Shown here piece by piece: positions 1 to 8,367 of a stretch of 64,000 nt of DNA (positions are counted from its first letter, which is position 1; each line of letters begins with the position of its first letter). The stretch is from Paenibacillus_D tarimensis_A. Its GTDB lineage: Bacteria; Bacillota; Bacilli; Paenibacillales; Paenibacillaceae. Under the pieces are notes generated by a model. That model was not told where the DNA came from. It was given only the letters and a program-made list of their open reading frames with translations, and ran no database searches. The DNA lies in NCBI GenBank assembly GCA_041281825.1, contig CP166298.1:1178001-1242000 (forward strand). Reading direction: 5' to 3'. The position numbers were made by a program, and so were the translations under genes.

Positions 1-635
1 TGGATGAGCACTGCGGCAGTGTCCTCTGTTACAGCCGCTTCCAGCTCGGACAAGCTTGTGACGCCGTTAACATGTCCGATTTCGATGAGGTCGAGATTTA
101 ATCCGCGTGCCGAGGTCCGGATAATTTCACGGGCTTCCGGGTGAACGGTACGGGAGACGACAATCGTTTTTCGTTTGGTTGCTCCGCTTGCGAGTGCCGC
201 AGCTTCCGCCAAGGCGGTCGCACCGTCGTACATGCTGGCATTAGCGACGGCCATGCCGGTCAGCTCGCAAATATACGACTGGAACTCAAAGATCGCCTGG
301 AGCTCGCCTTGGCTGATCTCCGGCTGATAAGGCGTATAAGCCGTATAAAACTCCGAGCGGGAAATGATGTGATTGATCACAACGGGAATATGATGGTCAT
401 AAATTCCCGCGCCAAGAAAGCTGGCGTACCGTTCGAAATCGGCGTTCCGGTCCGACAGCAGACGCATGTGCCGCAGCAGCCCCGGCTCATCGAGCGCTCC
501 GGACATCGGCAGAACGCCTTTATATCTTACCGCATCCGGAATGTCGGCAAAGAGCTGTTCGATTGAATTTACGCCAACCGTCTGCAGCATTTCAAGCTCG
601 TCTTGCTCTGTCATCGGCAAGTAGCGGTGTTTCAT
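1..635 (-). CDS. gcvPA: Glycine dehydrogenase (decarboxylating) subunit 1, 3' end outside the window
   Basis: This is the N-terminal half of the pyridoxal-phosphate P-protein of the glycine cleavage system, which decarboxylates glycine and passes the aminomethyl group to lipoylated GcvH. About 211 residues are visible, starting MKHRYLPMTEQDELEM and continuing through GVNSIEQLFADIP and KGVLPMSGAL, the usual GcvPA beginning. The start is fixed by a GGAGGGAG ribosome site about 8 bases upstream of ATG at 635. It follows gcvT on the same strand after a 129-base gap that carries a dispersed repeat. Firmicutes normally split P-protein into gcvPA and gcvPB, so gcvPB is expected just outside the left edge. 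Expression should be under the glycine riboswitch upstream of gcvT. Confidence 0.93.
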   Translation of the reverse strand, partial: MKHRYLPMTEQDELEMLQTVGVNSIEQLFADIPDAVRYKGVLPMSGALDEPGLLRHMRLLSDRNADFERYASFLGAGIYDHHIPVVINHIISRSEFYTAYTPYQPEISQGELQAIFEFQSYICELTGMAVANASMYDGATALAEAAALASGATKRKTIVVSRTVHPEAREIIRTSARGLNLDLIEIGHVNGVTSLSELEAAVTEDTAAVLI

Positions 636-670
636 GACGATTTCTCCCTCCTGTTAAGTGATATGAATTC

Positions 671-747
671 GCTGCGGGTCCGGTTCGTGCTTCCAATCGC
701 TCAAAGGCGACCGCGTACGCTTTTCCAGCACGATTCCGGCACCCTCG
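671..747 (-). repeat. Dispersed hairpin repeat, copy 1 (short form)
   Basis: On the minus strand the gcvT-gcvPA gap reads GCCGGAATCGTGCTGG, AAGCGTACGCGGTCGCCT, then AGCGATTGGAAGCACGAA and CCGGACCCGCAGCG. The same blocks in the same order occur at 27505-27641, where an extra central stem is present. The outer arms are self-complementary (CCGG-TTCG-GC blocks), so the transcript should fold as a hairpin between the two cistrons. Confidence 0.6.
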
Positions 748-764
748 CCGATATTTACCACTCT

Positions 765-1889
765 TTAGACCGGTTTCCCCGGCCTTTTCTTTTTGTAAAA
801 TGGAGTTTTGACGACGCGAGCCTTTAACCGCTTGCCGCGGATCTCCACCCAAACCCCGGTGTCAGGAGCGGTGTGATCGTTGTTTAGAAGCGCAAGCCCC
901 AGATTGCGTTTCAGGGTAGGCGACTGGGTTCCTGTCGTCACTTCGCCGATCCGGGAGCCGCTGCCGTCATAAACCGGATAATGCGTCCGCGGGATGCCGC
1001 GATCCTCCATTTCCAGTCCGACCAATTTACGGGCCAGGCCCGTATCTTTTTGCGTTGCCAATGCCGACCGCCCGATAAAATCCCCTTTATCCAGCTTCAC
1101 AAAGTAACCGAGTCCGGCCTCAAGCGGAGATATATGCTCCGAAATTTCTTGCCCGTACAGCGGCAATCCGGCCTCGAAACGGAGCGTATCGCGTGCGCCC
1201 AGCCCGGCGGGGATCAAGCCGTCCGCTTTACCTGCTTGGAGCAGCCCGGACCATAGCTGTGCTGCATCCCCGGCTTCGGTATAAAGTTCAAATCCGTCCT
1301 CCCCGGTATAGCCGGTTCGCGATACAAGCGCTGATATTCCGCAAATGGATACTTTATCTATGAAGTGGAAGGAAGGAAGCGCATCAACGGATGCGGATGC
1401 CTGGGTCACCCGCTTAAGGATCCGAACGGCGAGAGGGCCTTGCAGGGCAAGCAGTGCGGTTTGCTGCGATTGATTGTCGATGGCGACATCGCCGGATAAA
1501 TGCTTTCGCAGCCATTGCAGGTCTTTATCGATGTTGGATGCATTGACGACGAGGAGAAACCGCTTCGCCGACAGCTTATACACAAGCAGGTCGTCGACGA
1601 CTCCGCCGTGTTCATAACACATTAGCGTGTACTGGGCTTGACCGGGGGCAAGACGCGATACGTCGTTCGTCGTCATTCGCTGCAGGAACGATTCCGCATC
1701 CTGCCCGGCGACCAGAAATTCGCCCATGTGGGAAACATCAAATAGCCCGGCCTGCGAGCGAACGGCTTCATGCTCCCGCCCGATTCCATAAAACTGTACC
1801 GGCAGCTCCCATCCGCCGAAGTCAATGCAGCGGACCGACGGATAGCCGTCATACTGCAGGAACAACGGCGTGCGTTGCAATGCGTTCAT
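765..1889 (-). CDS. gcvT: Aminomethyltransferase, T-protein of glycine cleavage
   Basis: GcvT releases ammonia from the aminomethyl-lipoyl group of GcvH and transfers the C1 unit to tetrahydrofolate. The 374-residue product has normal family length and shows DVSHMGEF near residue 50, RTGYTGEDGFE near residue 190 and GLGARDTLRFEAGLPLYG near residue 230, the folate-binding GCV_T core, followed by the C-terminal barrel domain. It is the first gene behind a tandem glycine riboswitch and is followed by gcvPA. The C-terminus (FYKKKRPGKPV) is lysine-rich, which is common for this protein. Function is assigned with high confidence from conserved motifs and operon context. Confidence 0.95.
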   Translation of the reverse strand: MNALQRTPLFLQYDGYPSVRCIDFGGWELPVQFYGIGREHEAVRSQAGLFDVSHMGEFLVAGQDAESFLQRMTTNDVSRLAPGQAQYTLMCYEHGGVVDDLLVYKLSAKRFLLVVNASNIDKDLQWLRKHLSGDVAIDNQSQQTALLALQGPLAVRILKRVTQASASVDALPSFHFIDKVSICGISALVSRTGYTGEDGFELYTEAGDAAQLWSGLLQAGKADGLIPAGLGARDTLRFEAGLPLYGQEISEHISPLEAGLGYFVKLDKGDFIGRSALATQKDTGLARKLVGLEMEDRGIPRTHYPVYDGSGSRIGEVTTGTQSPTLKRNLGLALLNNDHTAPDTGVWVEIRGKRLKARVVKTPFYKKKRPGKPV

Positions 1890-1985
1890 GCCTCCACCAC
1901 CTCATTTGTCATAGTATAAAAAAAGACAGGCAAAAGAATCCCTATGCGTACATACCGCAGTATGCGCCGCATAGTCATTCTTCCG

Positions 1986-2166
1986 CTCTGTCCTTTGTAC
2001 CTGAGAGTTGCCTCGCACCGATTTCGCGCAAGTTTCCCCTTGGGTGATCCTTCTTGCAGGATGCTCTCCAGAGATGCGTCCGGCAAAGGTCCTTTTGCCT
2101 GAGAGATTCACCCGCTAAGGCTTACTCCTTCGGCGTTCCCGGACATAGCCGGCAATCTCTCCCGTT
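1986..2166 (-). ncRNA. Tandem glycine riboswitch (gcvT leader)
   Basis: Read on the minus strand, the gcvT leader has two glycine-aptamer signatures: GGGAGAGATTGCCGG, followed by GCCGAAGGAGTAAGCC and TCTCAGGCAAAAGGACC, then a second CTCTGGAGAGCATCC with CACCCAAGGGG, GAGGCAACTCTCAGG and TACAAAGGACAGAG. These match the class of two aptamers joined by a short linker that switches on gcv operons when glycine is abundant. The two aptamers end about 100 bases before the gcvT start, leaving room for the expression platform. Confidence 0.93.
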
Positions 2167-2211
2167 ACCTTCATCCGCTTATTCGATTGTCGATTTATCC
2201 TCTTTCTTTTC

Positions 2212-2242
2212 ATTATAGCTGTTCGGCTTCACTTGGTGTCAA
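2212..2242 (-). promoter_or_regulatory. Probable sigma-A promoter of the gcvT operon
   Basis: The minus strand has TTGACA (2242-2237) and a perfect TATAAT (2217-2212) with a 19-base spacer, one to two bases longer than ideal. Transcription from here would enter the glycine riboswitch about 45 bases downstream. Confidence 0.55.
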
Positions 2243-2280
2243 TCATTTTTTTGGATATTCAGAATTTTCTGTTATCCATA

Positions 2281-2308
2281 TTGACATGGAAATGTCCCAT
2301 GCTATAAG
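2281..2308 (+). promoter_or_regulatory. Probable sigma-A promoter of gcvH-lipM
   Basis: TTGACA at 2281-2286 and TATAAG at 2303-2308 are separated by 16 bases, about 60 bases before the gcvH start. It lies some 40 bases from the divergent gcvT promoter, so gcvH is not transcribed through the glycine riboswitch. Confidence 0.55.
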
Positions 2309-2369
2309 CTTTTGGCACAAGACGGTCCGTTTACATCGAGATCAGATTAATGGAAAAGAGGCGAGAGCG

Positions 2370-2756
2370 ATGAGTGAAGTAAGGGAGCAGCTGGCATACA
2401 CGGAAGAGCACGAATGGGCATTGGCCGCGGGCGGTCAAATCGTGCGGGTTGGCATCACCGATCATGCGCAAAGCTTGCTCGGCGACATTGTTTTTGTGGA
2501 ATTTCCCGAACCGGGGGCCAAGGTATCCGCCGGAGAGAGCATGGGAACGATCGAATCGGTCAAAACAGTTTCCGACCTGTTCAGCCCGGTAACCGGAACG
2601 GTGACGAAAGTAAATGAAGCGCTCATCGACCGGCCTGAACTAGTGAATGGCGAGCCATACGAAGGGGGTTGGATCGTTGAAGTGGAGGTCGATGGCAATG
2701 TCGGGGAGGCGCTCGGCAAGCTGCTGACGGCGGATAAGTACCGTTCATTGCTTTGA
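2370..2756 (+). CDS. gcvH: Glycine cleavage system H protein
   Basis: GcvH is the lipoyl carrier that shuttles the aminomethyl group between P-, T- and L-proteins; in Firmicutes it is also the entry point for lipoate assembly. The 128-residue product has the hallmark TEEHEWA near residue 11, GDIVFVEFPEPG, and the lipoylation loop ESVKTVSD whose Lys near residue 63 carries the cofactor. The ATG at 2370 follows GAGAGCG; an upstream in-frame extension to 2187 was rejected because it crosses the promoter and does not resemble GcvH. It is followed after 42 bases by lipM, which would octanoylate it. Confidence 0.95.
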   Translation: MSEVREQLAYTEEHEWALAAGGQIVRVGITDHAQSLLGDIVFVEFPEPGAKVSAGESMGTIESVKTVSDLFSPVTGTVTKVNEALIDRPELVNGEPYEGGWIVEVEVDGNVGEALGKLLTADKYRSLL

Positions 2757-2798
2757 GGAAAAAGGAAGAAAAGGCTTGTGGGAAGAGGGAGGCGCGGC

Positions 2799-3704
2799 AT
2801 GCATTCGGATGCAAAGGGATACGGGGGACCGTGGAGGTTCATACGGACAGGCAGCCGCTCTCCGGCTGAAAATATGGCTATCGACGAAGCGATGCTTATT
2901 GCGCATTCCGAGGGCCGGACGCCGCCTACGGTCCGATTTTACGGTTGGAATCCGCCGACGCTCAGCATCGGATATTTTCAACGGGCGGAACGGGAGGTGG
3001 ACCTGAAGGCGCTTCGGGAGCGCGGCGTCGGATTTGTCAGGCGGGCTACCGGAGGACGGGCCGTCCTCCATGACCGCGAGCTGACCTACAGCATCGTTGT
3101 GTCGGATCGCTATCCCGGAATACCGGAGAGTGTCACGGAAGCGTATCGCGTGCTTAGCGCAGGGCTGCTGTACGGGTTTCGGAATCTTGGATTGGAAGCG
3201 GAAATGGCCGGACGGAGCAGTGAAAAAGAAATTGATGAACGATTGGAACCGGGACCGGCGGGTGAAGGTTCGACAGCATTTGGCGGGGCCGTTTCTTCCG
3301 CCTGCTTCGATTCCCCCTCCCGTTATGAGCTTATTGTAGAGGGTGCAAAGATTGCGGGCAGCGCGCAAATGCGGTCTAAGGCAGTTATTCTCCAGCACGG
3401 TTCGGTATTGCTCGATCTGGATACCGGGCTGCTGTTTGATTTGTTGAAATTTCCCGATGAAAAGGCGAAGAACCGGGTGAAAGCCATATTCGAGTTTAAA
3501 GCGGCGGCAATCAACAACTGCCTGCAGAAAAATAACCTTCCGCCCATCAAGCTGCCGGAGGTTGAAGAGGCGTTCCGGTCCGGTTTTGCCGAAGCGCTGA
3601 AAGGCGGCTTGCTCACCGGAGCATTAACCGGGTACGAGGAGCAGCTTGCAGAACGGCTTGTGAAGGAGAAGTATGGAACGGACGAGTGGAATCTGCGGCG
3701 TTAA
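2799..3704 (+). CDS. lipM: Octanoyl-[GcvH]:protein octanoyltransferase-type enzyme (LipM-like)
   Basis: A member of the BPL/LplA/LipB cofactor-transferase fold, about 301 residues. LipM transfers octanoyl from acyl carrier protein to GcvH at the start of lipoate synthesis. Visible motifs are RRATGGRAVLHDRELTYS, and SACFDSPSRYEL whose Cys matches the LipM nucleophile, followed by EGAKIAGSAQ with the conserved lysine and LQHGSVLLDLD. The C-terminal region lacks an LplA-type adenylating extension. The start at ATG 2799 is chosen for the GAGGGAGG ribosome site; a GTG at 2778 lies within that leader. Position directly behind gcvH, its protein substrate, supports LipM over LplJ or LipL, though the paralogues are hard to separate by eye. 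Confidence 0.85.
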   Translation: MHSDAKGYGGPWRFIRTGSRSPAENMAIDEAMLIAHSEGRTPPTVRFYGWNPPTLSIGYFQRAEREVDLKALRERGVGFVRRATGGRAVLHDRELTYSIVVSDRYPGIPESVTEAYRVLSAGLLYGFRNLGLEAEMAGRSSEKEIDERLEPGPAGEGSTAFGGAVSSACFDSPSRYELIVEGAKIAGSAQMRSKAVILQHGSVLLDLDTGLLFDLLKFPDEKAKNRVKAIFEFKAAAINNCLQKNNLPPIKLPEVEEAFRSGFAEALKGGLLTGALTGYEEQLAERLVKEKYGTDEWNLRR

Positions 3705-3734
3705 TTAAGTCTGAAGTTTAGATCAAAGAAATTA

Positions 3735-3776
3735 AAGCATCCAACCGTCAAAGTAACGGAGCTGGATGCTTTTTTT
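3735..3776 (+). terminator. Rho-independent terminator after gcvH-lipM
   Basis: AAGCATCCA pairs with TGGATGCTT around a 19-base loop and is followed by a run of Ts, 30 bases after the lipM stop codon. Confidence 0.85.
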
Positions 3777-3848
3777 CTACGACAGCAAGAGTAACTAACA
3801 TTACTTTTGGTCACTGGACTTATTTATGCGATACCTGATTCAACAACA

Positions 3849-3932
3849 AATAGTGCCTATGAGGGCACTAATCTTACACCACGCCCGTTGGATCATTGCA
3901 ATAGTGCCCGTGAGAGCGTTATTCACTCTGCT
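3849..3932. repeat. Two related AATAGTGCC hairpins
   Basis: TAGTGCC-TATGAG-GGCACTA (3851-3870) is a perfect 7-base inverted repeat. About 50 bases on, AATAGTGCCCGTGAG starts a second, decayed copy ending AGCGTTATT. They share AATAGTGCCYRTGAG and look like a small dispersed palindrome. Together with the terminator and the downstream direct repeats they fill the lipM to dehydrogenase gap; no gene is visible there. Confidence 0.4.
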
Positions 3933-3955
3933 TCCATTAGTCAACTGATGGAGGT

Positions 3956-4011
3956 GTGTTGCAAAATAAAACATTCTTAATAAAAATTAAAAATAGTGTT
4001 GCAAAATAAAA
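3956..4011 (+). promoter_or_regulatory. Exact 16-base direct repeat upstream of the acid-sugar operon
   Basis: GTGTTGCAAAATAAAA occurs at 3956-3971 and again at 3996-4011, exactly 40 bases apart, ending 65 bases before the first start codon. Perfect conservation at four helical turns suggests paired operator sites, plausibly for the PrpR-type regulator encoded second in the operon. No sigma-54 promoter with correct spacing is visible here. Confidence 0.5.
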
Positions 4012-4076
4012 TCAACGCTACTATGATTTAATTAATGGAAGAAAAATATTCCTTCTCAAGCATTGGAGGACTGAAT

Positions 4077-5234
4077 ATGAACCCTTACTCGTTTCAAACC
4101 GCGGGCAAAATCATTGCCGGCCGCGGAACGTTCGGGCAGACGGCGGTTAGCATCGGGGAGCGGCTGGCTGTCCGGTCGGTTCTGATTGTGTCCCAGCCGT
4201 CAATGGAGGCGCAGGGCTATTTGCCCCGGCTGCGAACGCAGCTGCGGCAGCAGGGAATCGATGTGACGGTCAGTCTCGATGTGAAGCCTGAGCCTACGAT
4301 TCAAAATATTGAAGCGGTGCATGCCGAATTCGAGCGTTTACCTGTCGATGCGGTCATCGGTTTCGGCGGGGGAAGCGTTCTGGATGCGGCCAAGGTGCTG
4401 GCAGTACGGAGGACGAACCCGATACCGGTTGAAGACATGCTTGGGATCGAGCGTGTGCAGCGGCCGGGAGTGCCGACGGTATTAATTCCGACAACGTCCG
4501 GCACCGGTTCTGAGGTGACGCCGAACGCGATTGTGACGCTGCCGGAGGAAGAGCTGAAGGCCGGTATTATTAGCCGGCACTTGCTCCCTGAGCTCGTCAT
4601 TATCGATCCGGTGCTCACAATCGGGCTTCCGAAGCCGATTACGGCGGCAACGGGAATGGACGCTTTTACGCATGCGCTGGAATCATACATTTCAAACAAG
4701 GCGAATCCGCTCAGTGACATGTTCGCGCTCGAATCTATCCGCAACATATCGGCAAGCATTGTCCGTGCTTATCATCACGGAGAAGACATCGGGGCGCGGG
4801 AGGGTATGCTGCTCGGATCGATGTACGGAGGAATGGCGCTGACTTGCGCGGGAACGGCGGCGGTTCATGCGATGGCTTACCCGATCGGCGGCAAATTCAA
4901 CGTTCCTCATGGCGTGGCGAATTCGATGCTGCTGCCTCATGTCATGGCCTTTAATCTGGATGCGGTCGCGGACCGGCTGGAGTCTGTTGCCGCTGCGATG
5001 GGAATTGCATCAGAGACGGGGAATCGGATCCGTAAGGCGGAGCGGGTGCTGGAGCAAATCCGGCAGTGGACGAAGGAATTGGAAATCCCTCAGGATCTGC
5101 GTGTGTACAACGTCTGCGAGGAGCATGTCGCCGGGCTTGCCGATGCCGCATCGAAAGTGACGCGGCTGATGGACAACAATCCGAAACCGATGCGCATCCC
5201 GGATATCGAAACGATTTACCGAAAACTGCTTTAA
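4077..5234 (+). CDS. Iron-containing alcohol dehydrogenase
   Basis: A group III (iron-dependent) NAD(P)-linked dehydrogenase of 385 residues, the usual length. It has GFGGGSVLDAAKVLA for dinucleotide binding, PTTSGTGSEVTPNA, GMDAFTHALESYIS and HAMAYPIGGKFNVPHG, which supply the Asp/His metal ligands. ATG at 4077 is chosen because GGAGGA lies six bases upstream; an earlier ATG at 4035 lacks a ribosome site. It heads an operon with a PrpR-type regulator, a DUF1537 kinase and PdxA2, so its substrate is probably a small hydroxy-aldehyde or hydroxy-acid feeding four-carbon acid-sugar breakdown. The exact substrate cannot be read from the sequence. Confidence 0.9.
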   Translation: MNPYSFQTAGKIIAGRGTFGQTAVSIGERLAVRSVLIVSQPSMEAQGYLPRLRTQLRQQGIDVTVSLDVKPEPTIQNIEAVHAEFERLPVDAVIGFGGGSVLDAAKVLAVRRTNPIPVEDMLGIERVQRPGVPTVLIPTTSGTGSEVTPNAIVTLPEEELKAGIISRHLLPELVIIDPVLTIGLPKPITAATGMDAFTHALESYISNKANPLSDMFALESIRNISASIVRAYHHGEDIGAREGMLLGSMYGGMALTCAGTAAVHAMAYPIGGKFNVPHGVANSMLLPHVMAFNLDAVADRLESVAAAMGIASETGNRIRKAERVLEQIRQWTKELEIPQDLRVYNVCEEHVAGLADAASKVTRLMDNNPKPMRIPDIETIYRKLL

Positions 5235-5270
5235 TAAGCTGGGAGAAAAAATAGCAACGGTGGTAGAGAA

Positions 5271-7037
5271 ATGAAAATAAAAACGATGGTCATTGCTCCC
5301 TATTCGGGACTTGTTGAATTAACGAACGGCCTGGTGCCGGACTTGACGGAATTTGATATTACCGTCATTCAGGCGGATCTGTCGGAGGTGCTGCCTCTCA
5401 TTGACCGGATCCATGCAGAAGGCTTTGATCTGATCATCAGCCGCGGAGGCACTGCGGAGCTGCTGCGGAAGCATACGCATCTGCCGGTGGTCGAAATTCA
5501 AATTTCCGGATTTGACCTGCTTCGCATAATCACACTTGTCAAAGGTTATCAGATCAAAATCGAGATGATCGGTTTTCCGAACATTATCGAGGGGTTTATC
5601 TCCGTGTCGAGCCTGATGGGGACGAATATATCGTATACCGTCATTGAACACGAGGATGAGGTTGACGAAGCGCTTCGCAGAGCGAAGACGGCGGAGACCA
5701 GAGTCATTATCGGCGATAATATCACGGTGAAGAAAGCGATAGAGCACGGGCTCCAAGGTGTGCTGATCACTTCGGGACGGGAATCGATTATGGAAGCTTT
5801 CCGCCAGGCGAAGCAGATTGACCGGCTCCGGAGGACCTATGAAGCAAACAGCTATGTCTATAAAACGCTGTTGAACACCACGGAGACCGGATATGCAATC
5901 ATTAATCATAGCGGGGGGTTGAAATTTGCCAATCATGCCTTTCAGCGCATGCTTGAGCTGAACCGCGGGCATGCGAATCTTTACCGTACCTGTCCATATT
6001 TCGAGCGGCTTGTTGAGGATTTGAGTAAGGGCATCACGCTGGATCGGCAAATGATGGTTTATGACGATGAGCAAAAAATCGCCGTTGCCGGAGGAGAAAT
6101 CACAGGGCACGGAATGGATGAACGCCTGTATTATTTGAAGGTTCGTCCGGAAGATCGGGTGGAATGCGAAGTGAAAATCAGATACTCGAATTTACTCGAT
6201 CGTGAATTTCCGCAGCTGATCAAGACCGCGGATCACGGAGAGGGGACGGTGCGCTCTTATCCGGCCGCCGTATACGGAGAAAAGGGTGTCGGCAAAAGGC
6301 TTTATGCGTTGAGGACGCTAAATACCGGACGATCTGGCGGATACAACGCGCTCGAGCTCGATATCGCCCAATGCTCTGACGCTTCATTTGCCGCTTTAAT
6401 GGTTTTAATCTCCAGCGCAAGCGAGGATCGGCTGATCTATATTCAAGGAGCGGAGAAAATGTCCATCCGCCGGCAGAAAGATCTGGCTGGGGCCGTTTCG
6501 GCGTCCGGAAGCCGGATCATCTGCTCGTTCAAGCACAATCCGAAGGAGTTGAAGGAACAGCAGCTATTAGATGCTGCGCTCTATGAGACCTTTCAACAGT
6601 CGATTGTCTACATTCCGCCGCTGCGAGAAAGGTTGAACAGTCTGGATGAATATATCCGGACGTTTCTGATTACGTTTAACGAGCGGTACGGCAAACAAAT
6701 CGTCGGACTGAAGTCAGAAGTGATGGAAGCCTTGTACGCGCATCCGTGGAAAGAGAACCTGTTCGAGCTGAGAGACATCATCGAGCTGTTCACCAAGCAT
6801 GCGAAAGGCGAATACATCGAAGCGGACGCTTTGCCGCTTTTGCACGGGAGAAAGCACACGTCTGCAAGAAATATGGAGGAGACCGCGGTAAGCGGGATCG
6901 ACCTGGATAAGCCTTTGGAAGAAATCGAAAAGGACATTATCCGTATTGTAATGGAGCAAGAGAACATGAATCAATCGAAAGCGGCCAAACGGCTTGGATT
7001 GAATCGATCCACGCTATGGAGAAAACTGAAAGATTGA
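5271..7037 (+). CDS. PrpR-type regulator with a degenerate AAA+ domain
   Basis: A 588-residue regulator. Residues 1 to about 185 resemble the PrpR N-terminal sensor domain (ISRGGTAELLR, VVEIQISGFDLLR, GFPNI). A PAS-like segment follows (TTETGYAIINHSGGLKFAN, about 200-225). The central region keeps a Walker A-like GEKGVGKR near residue 334 and a Walker B-like DRLIYIQGAEKM near 386, but the GAFTGA sigma-54 contact loop is absent and the segment between is short. The C-terminus is a Fis-type helix-turn-helix ending MNQSKAAKRLGLNRSTLWRKLK. It lies 36 bases after the dehydrogenase and 34 before the DUF1537 gene. It is probably the local ligand-responsive regulator, likely without sigma-54. Confidence 0.82.
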   Translation: MKIKTMVIAPYSGLVELTNGLVPDLTEFDITVIQADLSEVLPLIDRIHAEGFDLIISRGGTAELLRKHTHLPVVEIQISGFDLLRIITLVKGYQIKIEMIGFPNIIEGFISVSSLMGTNISYTVIEHEDEVDEALRRAKTAETRVIIGDNITVKKAIEHGLQGVLITSGRESIMEAFRQAKQIDRLRRTYEANSYVYKTLLNTTETGYAIINHSGGLKFANHAFQRMLELNRGHANLYRTCPYFERLVEDLSKGITLDRQMMVYDDEQKIAVAGGEITGHGMDERLYYLKVRPEDRVECEVKIRYSNLLDREFPQLIKTADHGEGTVRSYPAAVYGEKGVGKRLYALRTLNTGRSGGYNALELDIAQCSDASFAALMVLISSASEDRLIYIQGAEKMSIRRQKDLAGAVSASGSRIICSFKHNPKELKEQQLLDAALYETFQQSIVYIPPLRERLNSLDEYIRTFLITFNERYGKQIVGLKSEVMEALYAHPWKENLFELRDIIELFTKHAKGEYIEADALPLLHGRKHTSARNMEETAVSGIDLDKPLEEIEKDIIRIVMEQENMNQSKAAKRLGLNRSTLWRKLKD

Positions 7038-7071
7038 AGGATCCGTCATTTTTTGAATAAGGGGTGAGAGA

Positions 7072-8367
7072 TTGAAAATAGCCGTTATAGCGGATGATTT
7101 GACGGGAGCCGGCGATACCGGAATTCAATTGGGCAAGAAGGGGATGGCGGTCTCCGTGCTTTTGGATATTAGGCAGACCGCTTCTGCGGCGGCCGATGCA
7201 GTCGTGTTTGATACGGACAGCCGGTCTGTGCCGAAAACGGAGGCGTACCGCCGCGTCCAAGCGGTTTGCAGCTGGATCCGGCAGCTCCAGGAGATAGACT
7301 TGGTCTATAAAAAGATCGACTCCACGTTCAGAGGCAATATCGGAACGGAGATGGACAGCGTCTACGATGCCTTTCAGCCGGATTTTGTCGTTCTCGCACC
7401 CTCATATCCCCGGTTCGGAAGAATCGTGAAAAATGGACAGCTGTTTGTGCACGGCATTCCTCTGCATGAAACGGATACGGCAAAGGATCCGAAAAACCCG
7501 GTCACCTTATCCAGTATTCCGGAACTGGTCAGACAGCAGACGGCGCGCAGGCTCGCCGCAATTCCGCTTGCCGCGCTTCGGGGAGACCGGGAACAAATGA
7601 GCCGGATGCTGAAGTTATATAAGGAGGAAGGAACAGCCTATTTGCTGTTTGATGCGGAGAATGAAACCGATTTGAAGACAATTGTCTCTATCTTCAGACG
7701 CGAAGAATATAAAGTTGTCTGGTCCGGGTCGGCTGGGCTCGCGGATGCGCTGTCCGGGCAATGGAATTCCGGTTCTCAAGGAAAGAATGACGTTTTGAGT
7801 CCTGCGGGCGGTCGTGTCTTGACGGTCGTGGGCAGTGTCAGTACCTGCTCGCGGATTCAACTGGAACGGGTGCTGCGGCGGCCGGATGTGCATGGTATCA
7901 AAATGTGCTCCAATCTGATTCTTAAGGATGAAGAAAGGCGGAAGGAAATGGAGCGCATTGCCGGTATCGCGGAAGCCATACCGTTGTCGGAGCAAAAACA
8001 TATTGTGCTTTATTCTTCGGGAAGTCCTCATGAAGTTAGGGAGGCTGTTGACACAGGAGCCCGTCTCGGAATGAATGCGGGAGAAGTGAGCAGTTCGGTC
8101 AGCCGGGCATTAGGCGAGGCGGCTGCACGGATCATTGCTGCGCAACGATTACGCAATCTGGTGCTGACCGGCGGCGATACTGCCAGGCAAGTGCTCTTGC
8201 AGCTAGGTGCGTCGGAGATCGAGCTGATCGATGAGGTTGAGCCGGGCATACCGGTAGGCAGGTTGTCAGGCGAAGATAGCTGTTTCGTCATTACGAAAGC
8301 GGGCGGGTTCGGTAACGACGACAGTTTGAATAACGCCATAGATATATTGAAAGCAGAGAGACTTTGA
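7072..8367 (+). CDS. Four-carbon acid sugar kinase (DUF1537 family)
   Basis: DUF1537 enzymes phosphorylate threonate, erythronate and related acid sugars with ATP. The 431-residue product opens with IADDLTGAGDTGIQLGKKG, has VYKKIDSTFRGNIG and VLAPSYPRFGR in the N-terminal substrate domain, and VLTGGDTARQVL in the C-terminal nucleotide domain. It starts with TTG at 7072 preceded by AGGGGTGAG. PdxA2 follows, the arrangement known for D-threonate use: kinase to 4-phosphothreonate, then oxidative decarboxylation to dihydroxyacetone phosphate. The last codons (GCA GAG AGA CTT TGA) lie inside a dispersed leader repeat, so the repeat supplies the stop codon. Which acid sugar is used is not determined. 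Confidence 0.9.
   Translation: MKIAVIADDLTGAGDTGIQLGKKGMAVSVLLDIRQTASAAADAVVFDTDSRSVPKTEAYRRVQAVCSWIRQLQEIDLVYKKIDSTFRGNIGTEMDSVYDAFQPDFVVLAPSYPRFGRIVKNGQLFVHGIPLHETDTAKDPKNPVTLSSIPELVRQQTARRLAAIPLAALRGDREQMSRMLKLYKEEGTAYLLFDAENETDLKTIVSIFRREEYKVVWSGSAGLADALSGQWNSGSQGKNDVLSPAGGRVLTVVGSVSTCSRIQLERVLRRPDVHGIKMCSNLILKDEERRKEMERIAGIAEAIPLSEQKHIVLYSSGSPHEVREAVDTGARLGMNAGEVSSSVSRALGEAAARIIAAQRLRNLVLTGGDTARQVLLQLGASEIELIDEVEPGIPVGRLSGEDSCFVITKAGGFGNDDSLNNAIDILKAERL

Noticed and set aside
3940..3975. Possible sigma-54 promoter upstream of the acid-sugar operon (TGG...TTGC)
   Set aside because: The spacing between TGG at 3949 and TTGC at 3959 is one base too short and the regulator lacks GAFTGA.
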